In this document: one piece after another, positions 17,629 to 25,596 of the stretch
Position numbering within the stretch: the first letter of the stretch is position 1
Layout: each line of letters starts with the position of its first letter
NCBI RefSeq assembly: GCF_003050935.1
Contig: NZ_QAOX01000003.1
Coordinates: 1 to 64,000 of the forward strand
Length of the DNA stretch: 64,000 bases
From: Luteibacter sp. OK325
Lineage (GTDB): Bacteria; Pseudomonadota; Gammaproteobacteria; Xanthomonadales; Rhodanobacteraceae
Direction: 5' to 3'
Translations under genes and position numbers: made by a program
Notes under the pieces: model-generated
What the model was told of the DNA's origin: nothing
Databases searched by the model: none
Seen by the model: the letters and a program-made list of their open reading frames with translations, nothing else

Positions 17629-19209
17629 TCACCGCCGCCGAGGCCCTACCGATAGCAGCAGCAACACCGCGGCAAGCGCCGCGTAAGCCGCAACAAACTG
17701 CCAAACCAACGCACGGATAGCGGGTTCGAGCAGCCAAGGCAGGTAAACCGAGCCGATCGGTTCCACTGAGTGAATGACGCCAAAGGCCGTGAGCACGGCG
17801 CCGATCGCGACGATGCCGGCGGCATTGCGCACCTGGCCGTCGATCATCGCGACCACGAAGCTGGCCCAGACCATCGAGGTGATGATGAAGCCGTTGCCGA
17901 GGATGACGATGACTGCCATCGCGGAGATACCGTGGGTGGCATCGCCATATAGCGCGGCGAAGTGCGCCGGATCGACGATGGACGGATCGCCCAGCTTGAT
18001 CGCCAGCATCCGCGCGATCGCCGGGAAGAAGCTGAAAACCACCGCGGCGGCATAGCGCAACGGCGTCGCCTCGAAGGCCTGCGTGGTGATGCTGATCGAG
18101 ATGAACACAAGGATCGGCGCCAATACGGCTACCGGCAGCAACTCGACCAGGTTAGCCAGGTAACCGAAGACACCACCCAGTCCGATGACCAGGCCGGTGA
18201 CCAGTGTGTAGCCCGTACGAGCGCCCATGGCCTTGTACGCAGGTTGCCCGATATACGGCGTTGTCTGTGCGACGCCACCGCACATGCCTGCGACCAGGGT
18301 GGCCAGGGCCTCGACCAGGAGGATGTCCCGGGTCGGGTAGTCGTCTCCGGCGGCCCGCGCACTCTCCGTCACATTGATGCCACCGACGACCATCAACAGG
18401 CCGAAAGGCAGGATCAGCGGCAGGTAGGGCACGGTGGCAGGCAAGCCGTCGATGAAACCGAGCGTCGGCAGCGGGAAGCCGAGACGCCACTGCCACGCGC
18501 CGGGGGCGTGATATCCGCTACCGAGGAACCCCGATGGCCCAAGCCCGTAGTAAAGGGCCACGCCGACGATAAACGCACCGAGCACGCCGGGCAGTCCAAA
18601 CGGCAGGCGACGCTTCGCCACCAGGGCGTAAAGCACCACACCCAGGCCAGCGAAGCCCACGACCGGCACGCGAAGTATCTCCACCAGCGGCAGGAAGCCC
18701 ATCAGCACGAGGGCGATACCGGCAATCGAACCGAGCAGACCGGCCCGCGGTACGGAGCGTTGCACCCACGCGCCAAAGAACGACAGGATGAACTTCAACA
18801 CGCCCATGACGACCAGCGAAGCCATGCCCAGGTGCCAGGTGGCCTCCCCTGCCGCGACGGGATCCATGCCGCCCTGGCGATAGCCCGCGAACGCGGGGCC
18901 GAGGACCAGCAAGGCCATGCCGATGGTGGTCGGTGCGTCGATGCCCAGCGGCATCGCCGTGACGTCCTGGCGCCCCGTGCGCGCCGCCAGCCGGTGCGCC
19001 ATCCAGGTATAGGCGAGGTTGCCGAGCAGTACACCGAGCGCCGTGCCCGGGAACATACGCCGGAAGACGATGTCCGCCGGCATGCCGAAGATGCCGATCA
19101 GGGCCGTGGCCATGAAGGCCAGCAGTGAAAGATTGTCGACGACCAGGCCAAGCACGCCGTTGAGGTCGCCGCCGCTAAAACGGCGACGGCGCGTCAGGCT
19201 CGCGGCCAT
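17629..19209 (-). CDS. NCS2/AzgA-like permease, substrate unknown
   Basis: A 526-residue polytopic inner-membrane protein from the ATG at 19209. It has 12-14 hydrophobic segments and motifs of the nucleobase-cation symporter 2 / AzgA group: 'QDVTAMPLGIDAPTT', 'GGINVTESARAAGDDY', 'GGVAQTTPYIGQPAYKAMGAR' and 'PILVFISISI'. These differ from the classical purine permease signatures, so purine or pyrimidine uptake is only a guess. Its ATG overlaps the stop of the upstream lipoprotein gene (ATGA), so the two are one transcription unit. The start further upstream is unlikely because it would run deep into that gene. Confidence 0.7.
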   Translation of the reverse strand: MAASLTRRRRFSGGDLNGVLGLVVDNLSLLAFMATALIGIFGMPADIVFRRMFPGTALGVLLGNLAYTWMAHRLAARTGRQDVTAMPLGIDAPTTIGMALLVLGPAFAGYRQGGMDPVAAGEATWHLGMASLVVMGVLKFILSFFGAWVQRSVPRAGLLGSIAGIALVLMGFLPLVEILRVPVVGFAGLGVVLYALVAKRRLPFGLPGVLGAFIVGVALYYGLGPSGFLGSGYHAPGAWQWRLGFPLPTLGFIDGLPATVPYLPLILPFGLLMVVGGINVTESARAAGDDYPTRDILLVEALATLVAGMCGGVAQTTPYIGQPAYKAMGARTGYTLVTGLVIGLGGVFGYLANLVELLPVAVLAPILVFISISITTQAFEATPLRYAAAVVFSFFPAIARMLAIKLGDPSIVDPAHFAALYGDATHGISAMAVIVILGNGFIITSMVWASFVVAMIDGQVRNAAGIVAIGAVLTAFGVIHSVEPIGSVYLPWLLEPAIRALVWQFVAAYAALAAVLLLLSVGPRRR

Positions 19210-19652
19210 CAGAACGACACCTGCGCAGGTTGGGTGACGCGAAGGACGGACTGGTCGCCGGTCTTCGCCTTCCACGCGGCGCGAATCGCGTCGATTGCCT
19301 CACGCTGCGCGGGAGCATCCGCATGGAGGAGCACGACAATCTTCGAGCGCAGGCGTTCGGGCGCGGGCTGCTTGCTGCCCTGCCACTGGCCATAGGCGTC
19401 GATGACCGTAAGACCACTGGGGAAGCGCGGCGTCACTTCCTTGTCCAGGAAGGCGCGCCAGTCGACCTCGCTGACCCCGTCGGCATGGCCCGCTGTACCC
19501 AGGCCAAAATACAGTTCGGTGCGCATCCAGCCCGCGGTCGTGGCGGGATGGGCGGCATCACCGGCTAACGTCGGCGATGTGGTCGGCATGTGCGTCGTGC
19601 AGCCGGCGCAGGCCAGCATCATGCCGAGGACGACCCCTGCCATCGCTTTCAT
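19209..19652 (-). CDS. DUF3574-type lipoprotein
   Basis: A 147-residue exported protein with a lipoprotein-like signal peptide (Cys15 or Cys18 as the lipidation site, in 'LACAGC'). The mature part holds 'WMRTELYFGLG' and 'FLDKEVTPRFPSGLTVIDAYGQW', which fit the uncharacterised DUF3574 family. The start at 19652 follows AAGGGG; upstream codons fall in non-coding DNA. It is translationally coupled to the permease gene, suggesting a common but unknown job. Confidence 0.65.
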   Translation of the reverse strand: MKAMAGVVLGMMLACAGCTTHMPTTSPTLAGDAAHPATTAGWMRTELYFGLGTAGHADGVSEVDWRAFLDKEVTPRFPSGLTVIDAYGQWQGSKQPAPERLRSKIVVLLHADAPAQREAIDAIRAAWKAKTGDQSVLRVTQPAQVSF

Positions 19653-19802
19653 GCAAAGCCCCTTTGGACGTCCGTACGTCCAGACGCCCTGAGCGTACAG
19701 GCCTGGCGAGGGAACGGAAACAGCGAGGGGTGAGGCGACCGGAATTCCGCGGACGTCGCTGCGGACGTGGACGTAGCAGCGCAGAGCGTGACGTCGCGGC
19801 GC

Positions 19803-19945
19803 AGAGCCTTCGGTGCCCACCCTCGCTGCTCAGACAGTCCTCCGCGTTTCGTACCGGAAAGGCCGCTGCGCGGCCCGTGTTCTCACTGGCCTACGGCCGC
19901 TCCACTTGTGCGGAACTCGCCTCGAGGGTGGGCACCGAAGGCTCT
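19803..19945 (+). repeat. unit L of composite element copy 1
   Basis: 143 bases bounded by a perfect 23-base terminal inverted repeat (AGAGCCTTCGG... and its complement). Its interior is nearly the reverse complement of unit R: a 30-base block around CTCAGACAGTCCTCCGC and a 45-base block around CACTTGTGCGGAACTCGCC are shared almost without change. Confidence 0.88.
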
Positions 19946-19998
19946 CCCGAGCCCTGAGGTTCGTGTGGGTCGAGCCAAAGCGTGTGGCAGCATCGTCC

Positions 19999-20038
19999 GC
20001 AGGCACGCAGGCACGCAGGCACGCCGGCACGCCGGCAA
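19999..20038 (+). repeat. five 8-base tandem repeats in the spacer
   Basis: GCAGGCAC three times, then GCCGGCAC and GCCGGCAA. The matching place in copy 2 of the element (about 52528-52560) has only degenerate traces, so the spacer centre is fast-changing while its edges are conserved. Confidence 0.8.
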
Positions 20039-20168
20039 AGGCGCGGGGGAACGTGATCGGCACGGGTACCAGCCATCGCTTTCGCATGGGCCAGGAGTTC
20101 CGCGAGCGACCGGGGCCGACGACGGCACCACGCAACGGCTCGCCTTTCACTCGACCGTATCGTCGTGA

Positions 20169-20308
20169 GAGGCCTTGGTGTCCACCCTCGAGGCGAGTTC
20201 CGCACAAGTGAGCGGCCGTAGGCCAAATAGACACATGGGCCGCGTGAGCGGCCTTCCGATCCGAACGCGGAGGACTGTCTGAGCAGCGAGGGTGGACACC
20301 AAGGCCTC
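20169..20308 (-). repeat. unit R of composite element copy 1
   Basis: 140 bases, inverted relative to unit L. Its own 22-base terminal inverted repeat is perfect (GAGGCCTTGGTGTCC... and complement) yet differs from that of unit L at several positions on both ends, so each unit has kept its ends able to pair. Confidence 0.88.
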
Positions 20309-20437
20309 CCCCGCGAGACGCCCAAGTGTAGAGAGCGATGGCGAAGCCGAGCCATGCGCGAGGTGCGAGGTGCGAGGTGCGAAAGAATGCACGGCCTGAA
20401 AGCTGAGCGCCCGGCCCCGGTAATCCGCGAAGAACCT

Positions 20438-20469
20438 AAAAAAAAGAGCCCGGCTTTCGCCGGGCTCCT
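20438..20469 (-). terminator. intrinsic terminator of the OmpA-family gene
   Basis: On the minus strand GAGCCCGGC-GAAA-GCCGGGCTC is followed by a run of eight T. It begins 27 bases after the stop codon of the gene at 20497. Confidence 0.92.
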
Positions 20470-20496
20470 TTCGTGCAACTACCGATCTTTAACGGA

Positions 20497-21591
20497 TTAC
20501 TGCTGAACCTGCAGTTCCGTACGACGGTTACGAGCGCGGCCTTCGGCCGTGTCGTTCGTGTCGATCGGGTTGTTCTCGCCGTGACCGATCGGGCCTTCCA
20601 GACGGTCGGCACCGATGCCGTGAGCCGTGAGGTAGTCGAACACGATCTTGGCGCGACGCTCGGACAGACCCTGGTTGTAAGCGTCCTTACCGACGCTATC
20701 CGTGTAACCGGCAACCGTGACCTTGACGGTCGGGTAACGCTGCAGCGTATCGACAGCCTGGTCGAGGACGCCCAGCGATTCGCTGGTCGGCTCCTGCAGG
20801 GTCGGGCCGATGTTCGTCTCGCCCTTCTTCGGACGGTCGAACTTGAAGTTGACGCCGCGCAGGTCGATGACGACCTTCTGCGGGCAACCATCCGGACCGA
20901 CGATCGTGCCAGCCGGCGTGGCCGGGCACTTGTCGTCGCAATCGTTCACGCCATCGCCATCGCTGTCGAGGGTGGAGCAATCCGGAGCGGCCGGGGCCGG
21001 TGCAACGGCCGGAGCCGGAGCTGCCGGCGGCTCGCCGAAGCGCGAGACGATCGAGAAGCCGAGGAACCAGTCGCCGTAGCCGTTCTCGCTACGAATGGTC
21101 TTGTCGTCCCAGTCGTAACGGTAGCCGGCTTCCACGCGGAAGTCGGAGCTGTCGGTGATGGTCTTGGACACGCCGACGCCGAGCTCGGCGGCCGGGGCCC
21201 AACCCTTGTCTTCCGGGTTGTGGTGGTAAGCACCCATCACACCGGCGAGCAGGTACGGACGCCAGCTGTCCCACGCACCAGCGTAGAAGCGGGCGGCAAC
21301 GCCGTAGCTGTTGCTCGACCAATGACCGTTCGCATCGTTGTCGCGCTTGGTGCGGTCGGCAAAGATGTCGATCGAGGCGTTGTTCGAAATGAACTTGCCA
21401 ACGCCCAGACCATAGTAGGCCTGACGCGAGTTGGTGTTGCGGTCGGTATCGTTGTAGTAACCGCCAACCGTCGGGGCGACGTACCAGCGGCCGTCATAGC
21501 CGTTACCCGCGTCAGCGGATTCCTGCGCGTGAACGGCACCCACGCCGCCCAGGGCCAAGCCGATCAGCAAAAACAAGCCCTTACGTTTCAT
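20497..21591 (-). CDS. OmpA-family outer-membrane protein
   Basis: A 364-residue protein with a signal peptide (cleavage after VHAQ), an N-terminal 8-strand barrel-type region (residues 25-190; '[17 protein letters not shown]', '[16 protein letters not shown]'), an Ala/Pro linker, one calcium-binding thrombospondin-3-like repeat '[15 protein letters not shown]', and the OmpA peptidoglycan-binding domain (about 250-364; '[19 protein letters not shown]', '[22 protein letters not shown]'). Such proteins anchor the outer membrane to the wall. The start follows AGGAGA. A strong terminator lies downstream and a composite repeat element beyond it. Confidence 0.92.
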   Translation of the reverse strand: MKRKGLFLLIGLALGGVGAVHAQESADAGNGYDGRWYVAPTVGGYYNDTDRNTNSRQAYYGLGVGKFISNNASIDIFADRTKRDNDANGHWSSNSYGVAARFYAGAWDSWRPYLLAGVMGAYHHNPEDKGWAPAAELGVGVSKTITDSSDFRVEAGYRYDWDDKTIRSENGYGDWFLGFSIVSRFGEPPAAPAPAVAPAPAAPDCSTLDSDGDGVNDCDDKCPATPAGTIVGPDGCPQKVVIDLRGVNFKFDRPKKGETNIGPTLQEPTSESLGVLDQAVDTLQRYPTVKVTVAGYTDSVGKDAYNQGLSERRAKIVFDYLTAHGIGADRLEGPIGHGENNPIDTNDTAEGRARNRRTELQVQQ

Positions 21592-21787
21592 CGGTGTCTC
21601 CTCATTATTGGTATTCGCGTCCGCGCTCCACCCCAGACGGAAATCGCGCGTAGAAACTCTTATCGAATCCGGGGACTTCTGCCGTCCCTCGCTTTAAACC
21701 CCTTCAACGGGCGGCGGCAGTTTAGCAAAAATCAAACAATTGAACACGTGCTAAAAACCGCCGTTCATACTTGAGTCACAGCCATTA

Positions 21788-23239
21788 TCAAGCCGTGAAG
21801 AGTGTCATGAACTCGTGAATGGGCATGGCATCGAGCGTTTCCGGCGAAGAAGTGACCGCAAGAACCTTCTCGACCCGCTCTGCAGGCCACTCTGCGCGCA
21901 GGGCCGCCTCGAATTTCTTGAGCAGGACCGGGATGCCTTCGGCACGCCTCTTGCGGTGGCCGATCGGGAAATCGATCGAGACTTTTTCGGTTTTCGACCC
22001 GTCCTTGAAGAAAACCTGCACCGAATTGCCGATGTAGCGCTTTTCCGGATCGAAGTAATCCTTGGTGAATTGCGGATTCTCGACCACGGTCATTTTGTCT
22101 CGGAGGGCGTCGATACGCGGATCCGAAGCGATCGAGTCATTGTAATCATCCGCTGTCAGGCGGCCGAAAATCAGCGGCACGGCGACCATGTACTGGATGC
22201 AGTGGTCCCGGTCGGCGTAGTTGGCCAGGGGGCCGGTCTTGTCGATGATGCGGACGCCGGCTTCCTGGGTCTCGATGACGATCTTCTCGATCTGGTCGAC
22301 CCGGTCGGCGACCTGGCCGTGCAGGGCCATGGCGCATTCCACCGCGGTCTGGGCGTGGAATTCGGCCGGGAAGCTGATCTTGAACAGCACGTTTTCCATC
22401 ACGTAGCTGCCGAACGGGCGCTCGAACTCGAAGGCGTTGCCCTTGAAGGCCACGTCGTAGAAGCCCCAGGTCTTGGCCGTGAGCGCCGAGGGGTAGCCCA
22501 CCACGTTACGGTAGACGGCGTTGATGGCATGGGTGACGGCGCGACGGCAGGCATCGCCGGCGGCCCAGCTCTTGCGCGGGCCGGTGTTCGGGGCATGGCG
22601 GTAGGTGCGCAGGGCGCCGTTGTCGATCCAGCTGTGCGAGACGGCGGTGGTGATCTGCTCCTTGCCGCCGCCGAGCATGGCGGTGGTCACCGCCGTCGAG
22701 GCCAGGCGGACGAGGATCACGTGGTCCTGGCCGACGCGGTTGAAGCTGTTTTTCAGGGCGTAGCAGCCCTGGATCTCGTGGGCCTTGATGGCATAGCCGA
22801 GCACGTCGCGCACGGTCAGCGGCTGGCCACCTTCTTTCTGCGCCTTGCGCGAAAGGTAGTCGGCCACGGCGAGGATCGCGCCCAGGTTGTCCGACGGGTG
22901 GCCCCACTCGGCGGCCAGCCAGGTGTCGTTGAAGTCGAGGTAGCGGATCTGGGTGCCGATGGCGAAGGCGGCCTGGACCGGGTCCAGCTCGTGTGAGGTG
23001 AACGGCACGCGGGTGCCGCCCTGCATCACGGCGCCCGGAACCAGCGGACCGAGGTGCTTGACGCAGTCCGGGAACTTCATCGCCAGGGCCGAGCAGGCCA
23101 GCGAGTCGAGGAGCATGTAGCGCGCGGTGTCGTACGCCTCTTTCGAGTCGATCTGGTAATCGGCCACGTAGTTGGCGATGTCCACCAGCGGCTGGTCCGG
23201 ATCGGGACGCGTGGCGGAACGGATGTCGTGTGCGCTCAT
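21788..23239 (-). CDS. prpD: 2-methylcitrate dehydratase PrpD
   Basis: A 483-residue MmgE/PrpD-family enzyme, the same length as E. coli PrpD, that dehydrates 2-methylcitrate to 2-methyl-cis-aconitate in propionate breakdown. Typical segments: 'YMLLDSLACSALAM', 'IRYLDFNDTWLAAEWGHPSDN', 'KNSFNRVGQDHVILVRLAS' and 'WAAGDACRRAVTHA'. The start at 23239 was chosen as the family's normal N-terminus (MSAHDIRS); codons upstream lie in the divergent regulatory region. It is separated from prpE-prpB-prpC by about 9 kb. No acnD or prpF gene is present, so this PrpD probably serves alone. Confidence 0.94.
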   Translation of the reverse strand: MSAHDIRSATRPDPDQPLVDIANYVADYQIDSKEAYDTARYMLLDSLACSALAMKFPDCVKHLGPLVPGAVMQGGTRVPFTSHELDPVQAAFAIGTQIRYLDFNDTWLAAEWGHPSDNLGAILAVADYLSRKAQKEGGQPLTVRDVLGYAIKAHEIQGCYALKNSFNRVGQDHVILVRLASTAVTTAMLGGGKEQITTAVSHSWIDNGALRTYRHAPNTGPRKSWAAGDACRRAVTHAINAVYRNVVGYPSALTAKTWGFYDVAFKGNAFEFERPFGSYVMENVLFKISFPAEFHAQTAVECAMALHGQVADRVDQIEKIVIETQEAGVRIIDKTGPLANYADRDHCIQYMVAVPLIFGRLTADDYNDSIASDPRIDALRDKMTVVENPQFTKDYFDPEKRYIGNSVQVFFKDGSKTEKVSIDFPIGHRKRRAEGIPVLLKKFEAALRAEWPAERVEKVLAVTSSPETLDAMPIHEFMTLFTA

Positions 23240-23339
23240 GGACTTCACTCGTGGAGGGTGGGAAACCGTCGATTTTAACCGGTCGACCCCCGGGTATGTC
23301 TTGCCGCGGTGCATCCCAACCCCCACAATGCCGACGACT

Positions 23340-23462
23340 ACCACCCAAGAGGGAGTAGTTCCGCGAAGCCCTCGGGCTTCGTGCGCGACGATCGTCAATA
23401 CGGACGCCACACGCGTCCCGGGCGTCGCGGCGGCTTCGCGCCGGGAACGAGACTTTTGTGGT
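23340..23462 (+). ncRNA. yybP-ykoY manganese riboswitch upstream of terC
   Basis: The leader of the terC gene holds the conserved blocks of the yybP-ykoY aptamer in order: GAGGGAGTAG near the 5' end (23349-23358), a P2-like hairpin (CGAAGCCCTCGGGCTTCG), CGTCAATACGG (23393-23403), a GC-rich hairpin and then ACGAGACTTTTG before the closing strand. ACCAC (23340-23344) can pair with GTGGT (23458-23462) to close P1. This class senses Mn2+ and commonly precedes TerC/Alx- and MntP-type exporters. The assignment comes from pattern memory, not from a covariance-model run. Confidence 0.78.
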
Positions 23463-23464
23463 GA

Positions 23465-23486
23465 CGACGGGTGCGCGTACCCGTCG
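23465..23486 (+). promoter_or_regulatory. hairpin of the likely riboswitch expression platform
   Basis: CGACGGGT and ACCCGTCG form a perfect 8-bp stem with a 6-base loop directly after the aptamer. There is no T run, and the terC ribosome-binding site (AAGGA) is 27 bases further on, so translational control is more likely than termination. Confidence 0.5.
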
Positions 23487-23526
23487 CCGCCGCATTCGAT
23501 CTCACAACGCGCGAAGGACCCGCTCC

Positions 23527-24234
23527 ATGGATTTCCTCACCCCCGAATTCTTCTCCGGCCTGGCGGCGATCATCCTGCTCGACCTGGTGCTGGCCGGCGA
23601 CAACGCCATCGTCATCGCCCTCGCCGCCCGCACCCTCCCCCGCGACCTGCAGAAGAAGGCGGTGTTCTGGGGCACCTTCGGCGCCATCGCGCTGCGCATC
23701 GTGCTTACCTTCGCGGTCATCTGGCTGCTCAAGCTGCCCGGCCTGATGCTGGTTGGCGGCGCCCTGCTCATTCCCATTGCCTGGAAACTACTCAAGCATG
23801 AGGAGCACGACCCCTCCATAACGCCCGCTGCGAGCTTCTGGGCGGCGATCCGCACCATCGTAGTGGCCGACGCGCTGATGGGCCTGGACAACGTCCTGGC
23901 GATTGCTGGCGCCGCCAAAGGGCACATGGGCCTGGTCGTCCTCGGCCTGGCGATCAGCGTGCCGCTGGTTGTGTGGGGTTCGACCCTCATCCTCAAGCTG
24001 ATCGAGCGCTTCCCCATCGTGGTCTACATCGGTGCCGCGGCCATCGCCTGGACGGCCGCCCGCATGATCGCCCACGACCATCTGGTCGCCCCGTGGTTCG
24101 ACGCCAACCCATGGGCGCCGTGGACTCTCGACGCCATCCTCGTCATCGGCATCTGCGCGGGTGGCTGGTGGCGTGCACGTGTTGCGCAACGAGCCAATAC
24201 TGCGTCGCGGCTTGCTGCGCAGAAGGTCCGCTGA
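23527..24234 (+). CDS. TerC-family membrane protein, probable Mn2+ exporter
   Basis: A 235-residue inner-membrane protein of the TerC/Alx (YjbE-like) family with seven hydrophobic segments. Acidic intramembrane motifs are visible: 'VLAGDNAIVIALAA' (Asp25-Asn26) and 'ADALMGLDNVLAIAGAA'. The start at 23527 follows GCGAAGGA. Members of this family export manganese or load it into exoenzymes; the manganese riboswitch in front supports an Mn-responsive role here. The C-terminal Arg-rich tail is cytoplasmic. Upstream the region is shared with the divergent prpD promoter. Confidence 0.88.
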   Translation: MDFLTPEFFSGLAAIILLDLVLAGDNAIVIALAARTLPRDLQKKAVFWGTFGAIALRIVLTFAVIWLLKLPGLMLVGGALLIPIAWKLLKHEEHDPSITPAASFWAAIRTIVVADALMGLDNVLAIAGAAKGHMGLVVLGLAISVPLVVWGSTLILKLIERFPIVVYIGAAAIAWTAARMIAHDHLVAPWFDANPWAPWTLDAILVIGICAGGWWRARVAQRANTASRLAAQKVR

Positions 24235-24243
24235 AGTAGCTAA

Positions 24244-24493
24244 GGCTCGCCTTCGGCATCGCGTTTGCGCTCGCGCCGCGTGGCGTCGCAAGAGCCGGCG
24301 GGTGCCACCCTCGGGGCCGGTAGCGCAGGCGAGGGCTTCGACTGGACAAGGCCCGTCAGGGGGCCGGCCAGGGATGGCCGGCCGCTTTTGGGCGGCCCTT
24401 CCTGTTCGGGTCGCCGCAGTCGTGGCCCCGAGGGTGGCACCCGCCGGCTCTTGCGACGCACCGCGAGCCCAAACGCAATGCCGTAGGCGAGCC
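24244..24493. repeat. long inverted repeat between terC and an outer-membrane protein gene
   Basis: Arms at 24244-24318 and 24424-24493 are reverse complements over about 70 bases; the inner 34 bases match perfectly (including CGCAAGAGCCGGCGGG). The 105-base loop contains a further 8-bp palindrome pair, GGCCGGCC-N6-GGCCGGCC (24362-24383). It lies at the convergent junction of two genes, just outside the terminator at 24523. Inner ends carry CCACCCTCGGGG / CCCCGAGGGTGG, faintly like the ends of the composite element at 19770, but it is otherwise different. No gene is seen in 24235-24600. Confidence 0.85.
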
Positions 24494-24522
24494 CACCCCC
24501 GTCAGGGGGCAGGAAGAACCAT

Positions 24523-24548
24523 AAAAAAAGGCCGCCCGAAGGCGGCCC
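24523..24548 (-). terminator. intrinsic terminator of the outer-membrane protein gene
   Basis: On the minus strand GGCCGCC-TTCG-GGCGGCC is followed by seven T. It serves the gene ending at 24601. Confidence 0.9.
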
Positions 24549-24600
24549 CAGGATTCCCCCCGGCTAGGCGACCGGCACGAACCGTTCGCCAACCAGACGA

Positions 24601-25455
24601 TCAGAAGCGGAAGCGGACGTACGCAGCCGGTCCGTTGAGCTTCATGTCGAGGTCGAGGTCGTACTGCCGCTTGTCCTGGTTGAGCTTGATCTTCGTATAC
24701 GCGTATTCCGCGCCGAAGCCCACGTTCTGCCATGGGAACCACTCGACACCCAGCGCGGCGTCGAAGATGTGGCCATTCAGCGTGCCGCCGTTCTTCTTCA
24801 CGCCGGAGGCATTGAAATACATGCGCCACTGCTCATTGAACGCATGGCGCCAGCCGATCTGCAGGTTGGGCGCCCAGGCGCTGGTGTTCGTGCTCGCGCC
24901 CTGGGAGACCGTGTTGCCGTTGACCGTCGCATCGCCGTAAATGCTGGCGTGCACCTTGTAGTAAGCCGCACCCAGGCCCACGCCGAACACGTCGTCGCCC
25001 GTGCCGAACCACCACTTGTAAGCAGCGCTGCCAAAGGTGAACTTCAGGTCGCCCTTCACGAGCGCGGTGGCGTCGATCGGCTGGCCGAGGAAGTCGATCG
25101 ACTCATCGAGCGTCTTCGACTGCGACCGGTTCACCTCGTAATAGTCGAAGGTGAAGCCCTGATGCTCGCCGATCAGGAAGTCCAGGCGTGCGCGCGGAAC
25201 GGTCTTGTGCTTCTTGAAGTCGAGATCGTTCTCGAGGTTCACGTTGCCGCTGCTGTTGAGAATGGGCGTCTTCGCGCCGATATTGGTGTCGTTGCTGGTG
25301 TAGTAACCACCGAGCCAGAGGCTGATGTTGTCCAGTGCCGGCGACTGGGATTTCTTGTTGCTGTCCTGCGCATGCGCGGTGGCACCGAAGACAGCGAGTG
25401 TGGCGATTGCGAGGCCCGCGGTGGCCTTGCCGAAACGATAATGACGGTTGCGCAT
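24601..25455 (-). CDS. outer-membrane beta-barrel protein of unknown function
   Basis: A 284-residue exported protein from the ATG at 25455 (GGGAG upstream). Signal peptide ends near AHAQ (residue 30). The rest is alternating amphipathic strands rich in Tyr, Trp and Gly and ends in '...AAYVRFRF' with a terminal Phe, the usual signal for barrel insertion. Segments such as 'LSIWLGGYYTSNDTNIG'-style strand 1 and 'FGSAAYKWWFGTGDDVFGVGLGAAYYKVHAS' point to an 8-12-strand barrel. No family is recognised with certainty. It has its own terminator and a 140-base gap from the Fap-like operon upstream, so it is probably a separate unit. Confidence 0.7.
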   Translation of the reverse strand: MRNRHYRFGKATAGLAIATLAVFGATAHAQDSNKKSQSPALDNISLWLGGYYTSNDTNIGAKTPILNSSGNVNLENDLDFKKHKTVPRARLDFLIGEHQGFTFDYYEVNRSQSKTLDESIDFLGQPIDATALVKGDLKFTFGSAAYKWWFGTGDDVFGVGLGAAYYKVHASIYGDATVNGNTVSQGASTNTSAWAPNLQIGWRHAFNEQWRMYFNASGVKKNGGTLNGHIFDAALGVEWFPWQNVGFGAEYAYTKIKLNQDKRQYDLDLDMKLNGPAAYVRFRF

Positions 25456-25596
25456 GTGCGTGAAACTCCCTGCCAAGGTTTTTTGTTTTTGATCGAACCC
25501 CCATCGAAAGGTTAACGAACGAACATGTGTGCATCGCGTGCACGCAAAATCGCGCGTGTTTGAAACGCGTTCAGCGTAGTGAATGAATTGTGTGCG

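Larger units (their letters stand above)
19770..20382. repeat. composite inverted-repeat element, copy 1
   Basis: An 0.6-kb non-coding element that recurs at 52221-52912 in the same orientation. Order: two degenerate units of a 25-base tandem repeat (19770-19814), unit L (19803-19945), a 223-base spacer with five 8-base repeats, unit R (20169-20308; the reverse complement of L), a conserved tail, and three GCGAGGT heptamers (20358-20378). Open frames across it on both strands have no ribosome-binding sites and arise from the symmetry, so they are not called. It fills the gap between the lipoprotein gene and the ompA-family terminator; nothing else is seen in 19653-20437. Confidence 0.9.

Noticed and set aside
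19767-20478. Several open frames of 80-195 residues across the composite element on both strands
   Set aside because: They appear in mirror-image pairs because the element is an inverted repeat, lack ribosome-binding sites, and their products are Arg/Pro/Ser-rich with no domain. The same frames in copy 2 (52344-53104) differ by frame shifts.
23368-23385. Hairpin CGAAGCC-CTC-GGCTTCG-like as a terminator
   Set aside because: It lies inside the manganese aptamer where the P2 helix is expected, and no T run follows.
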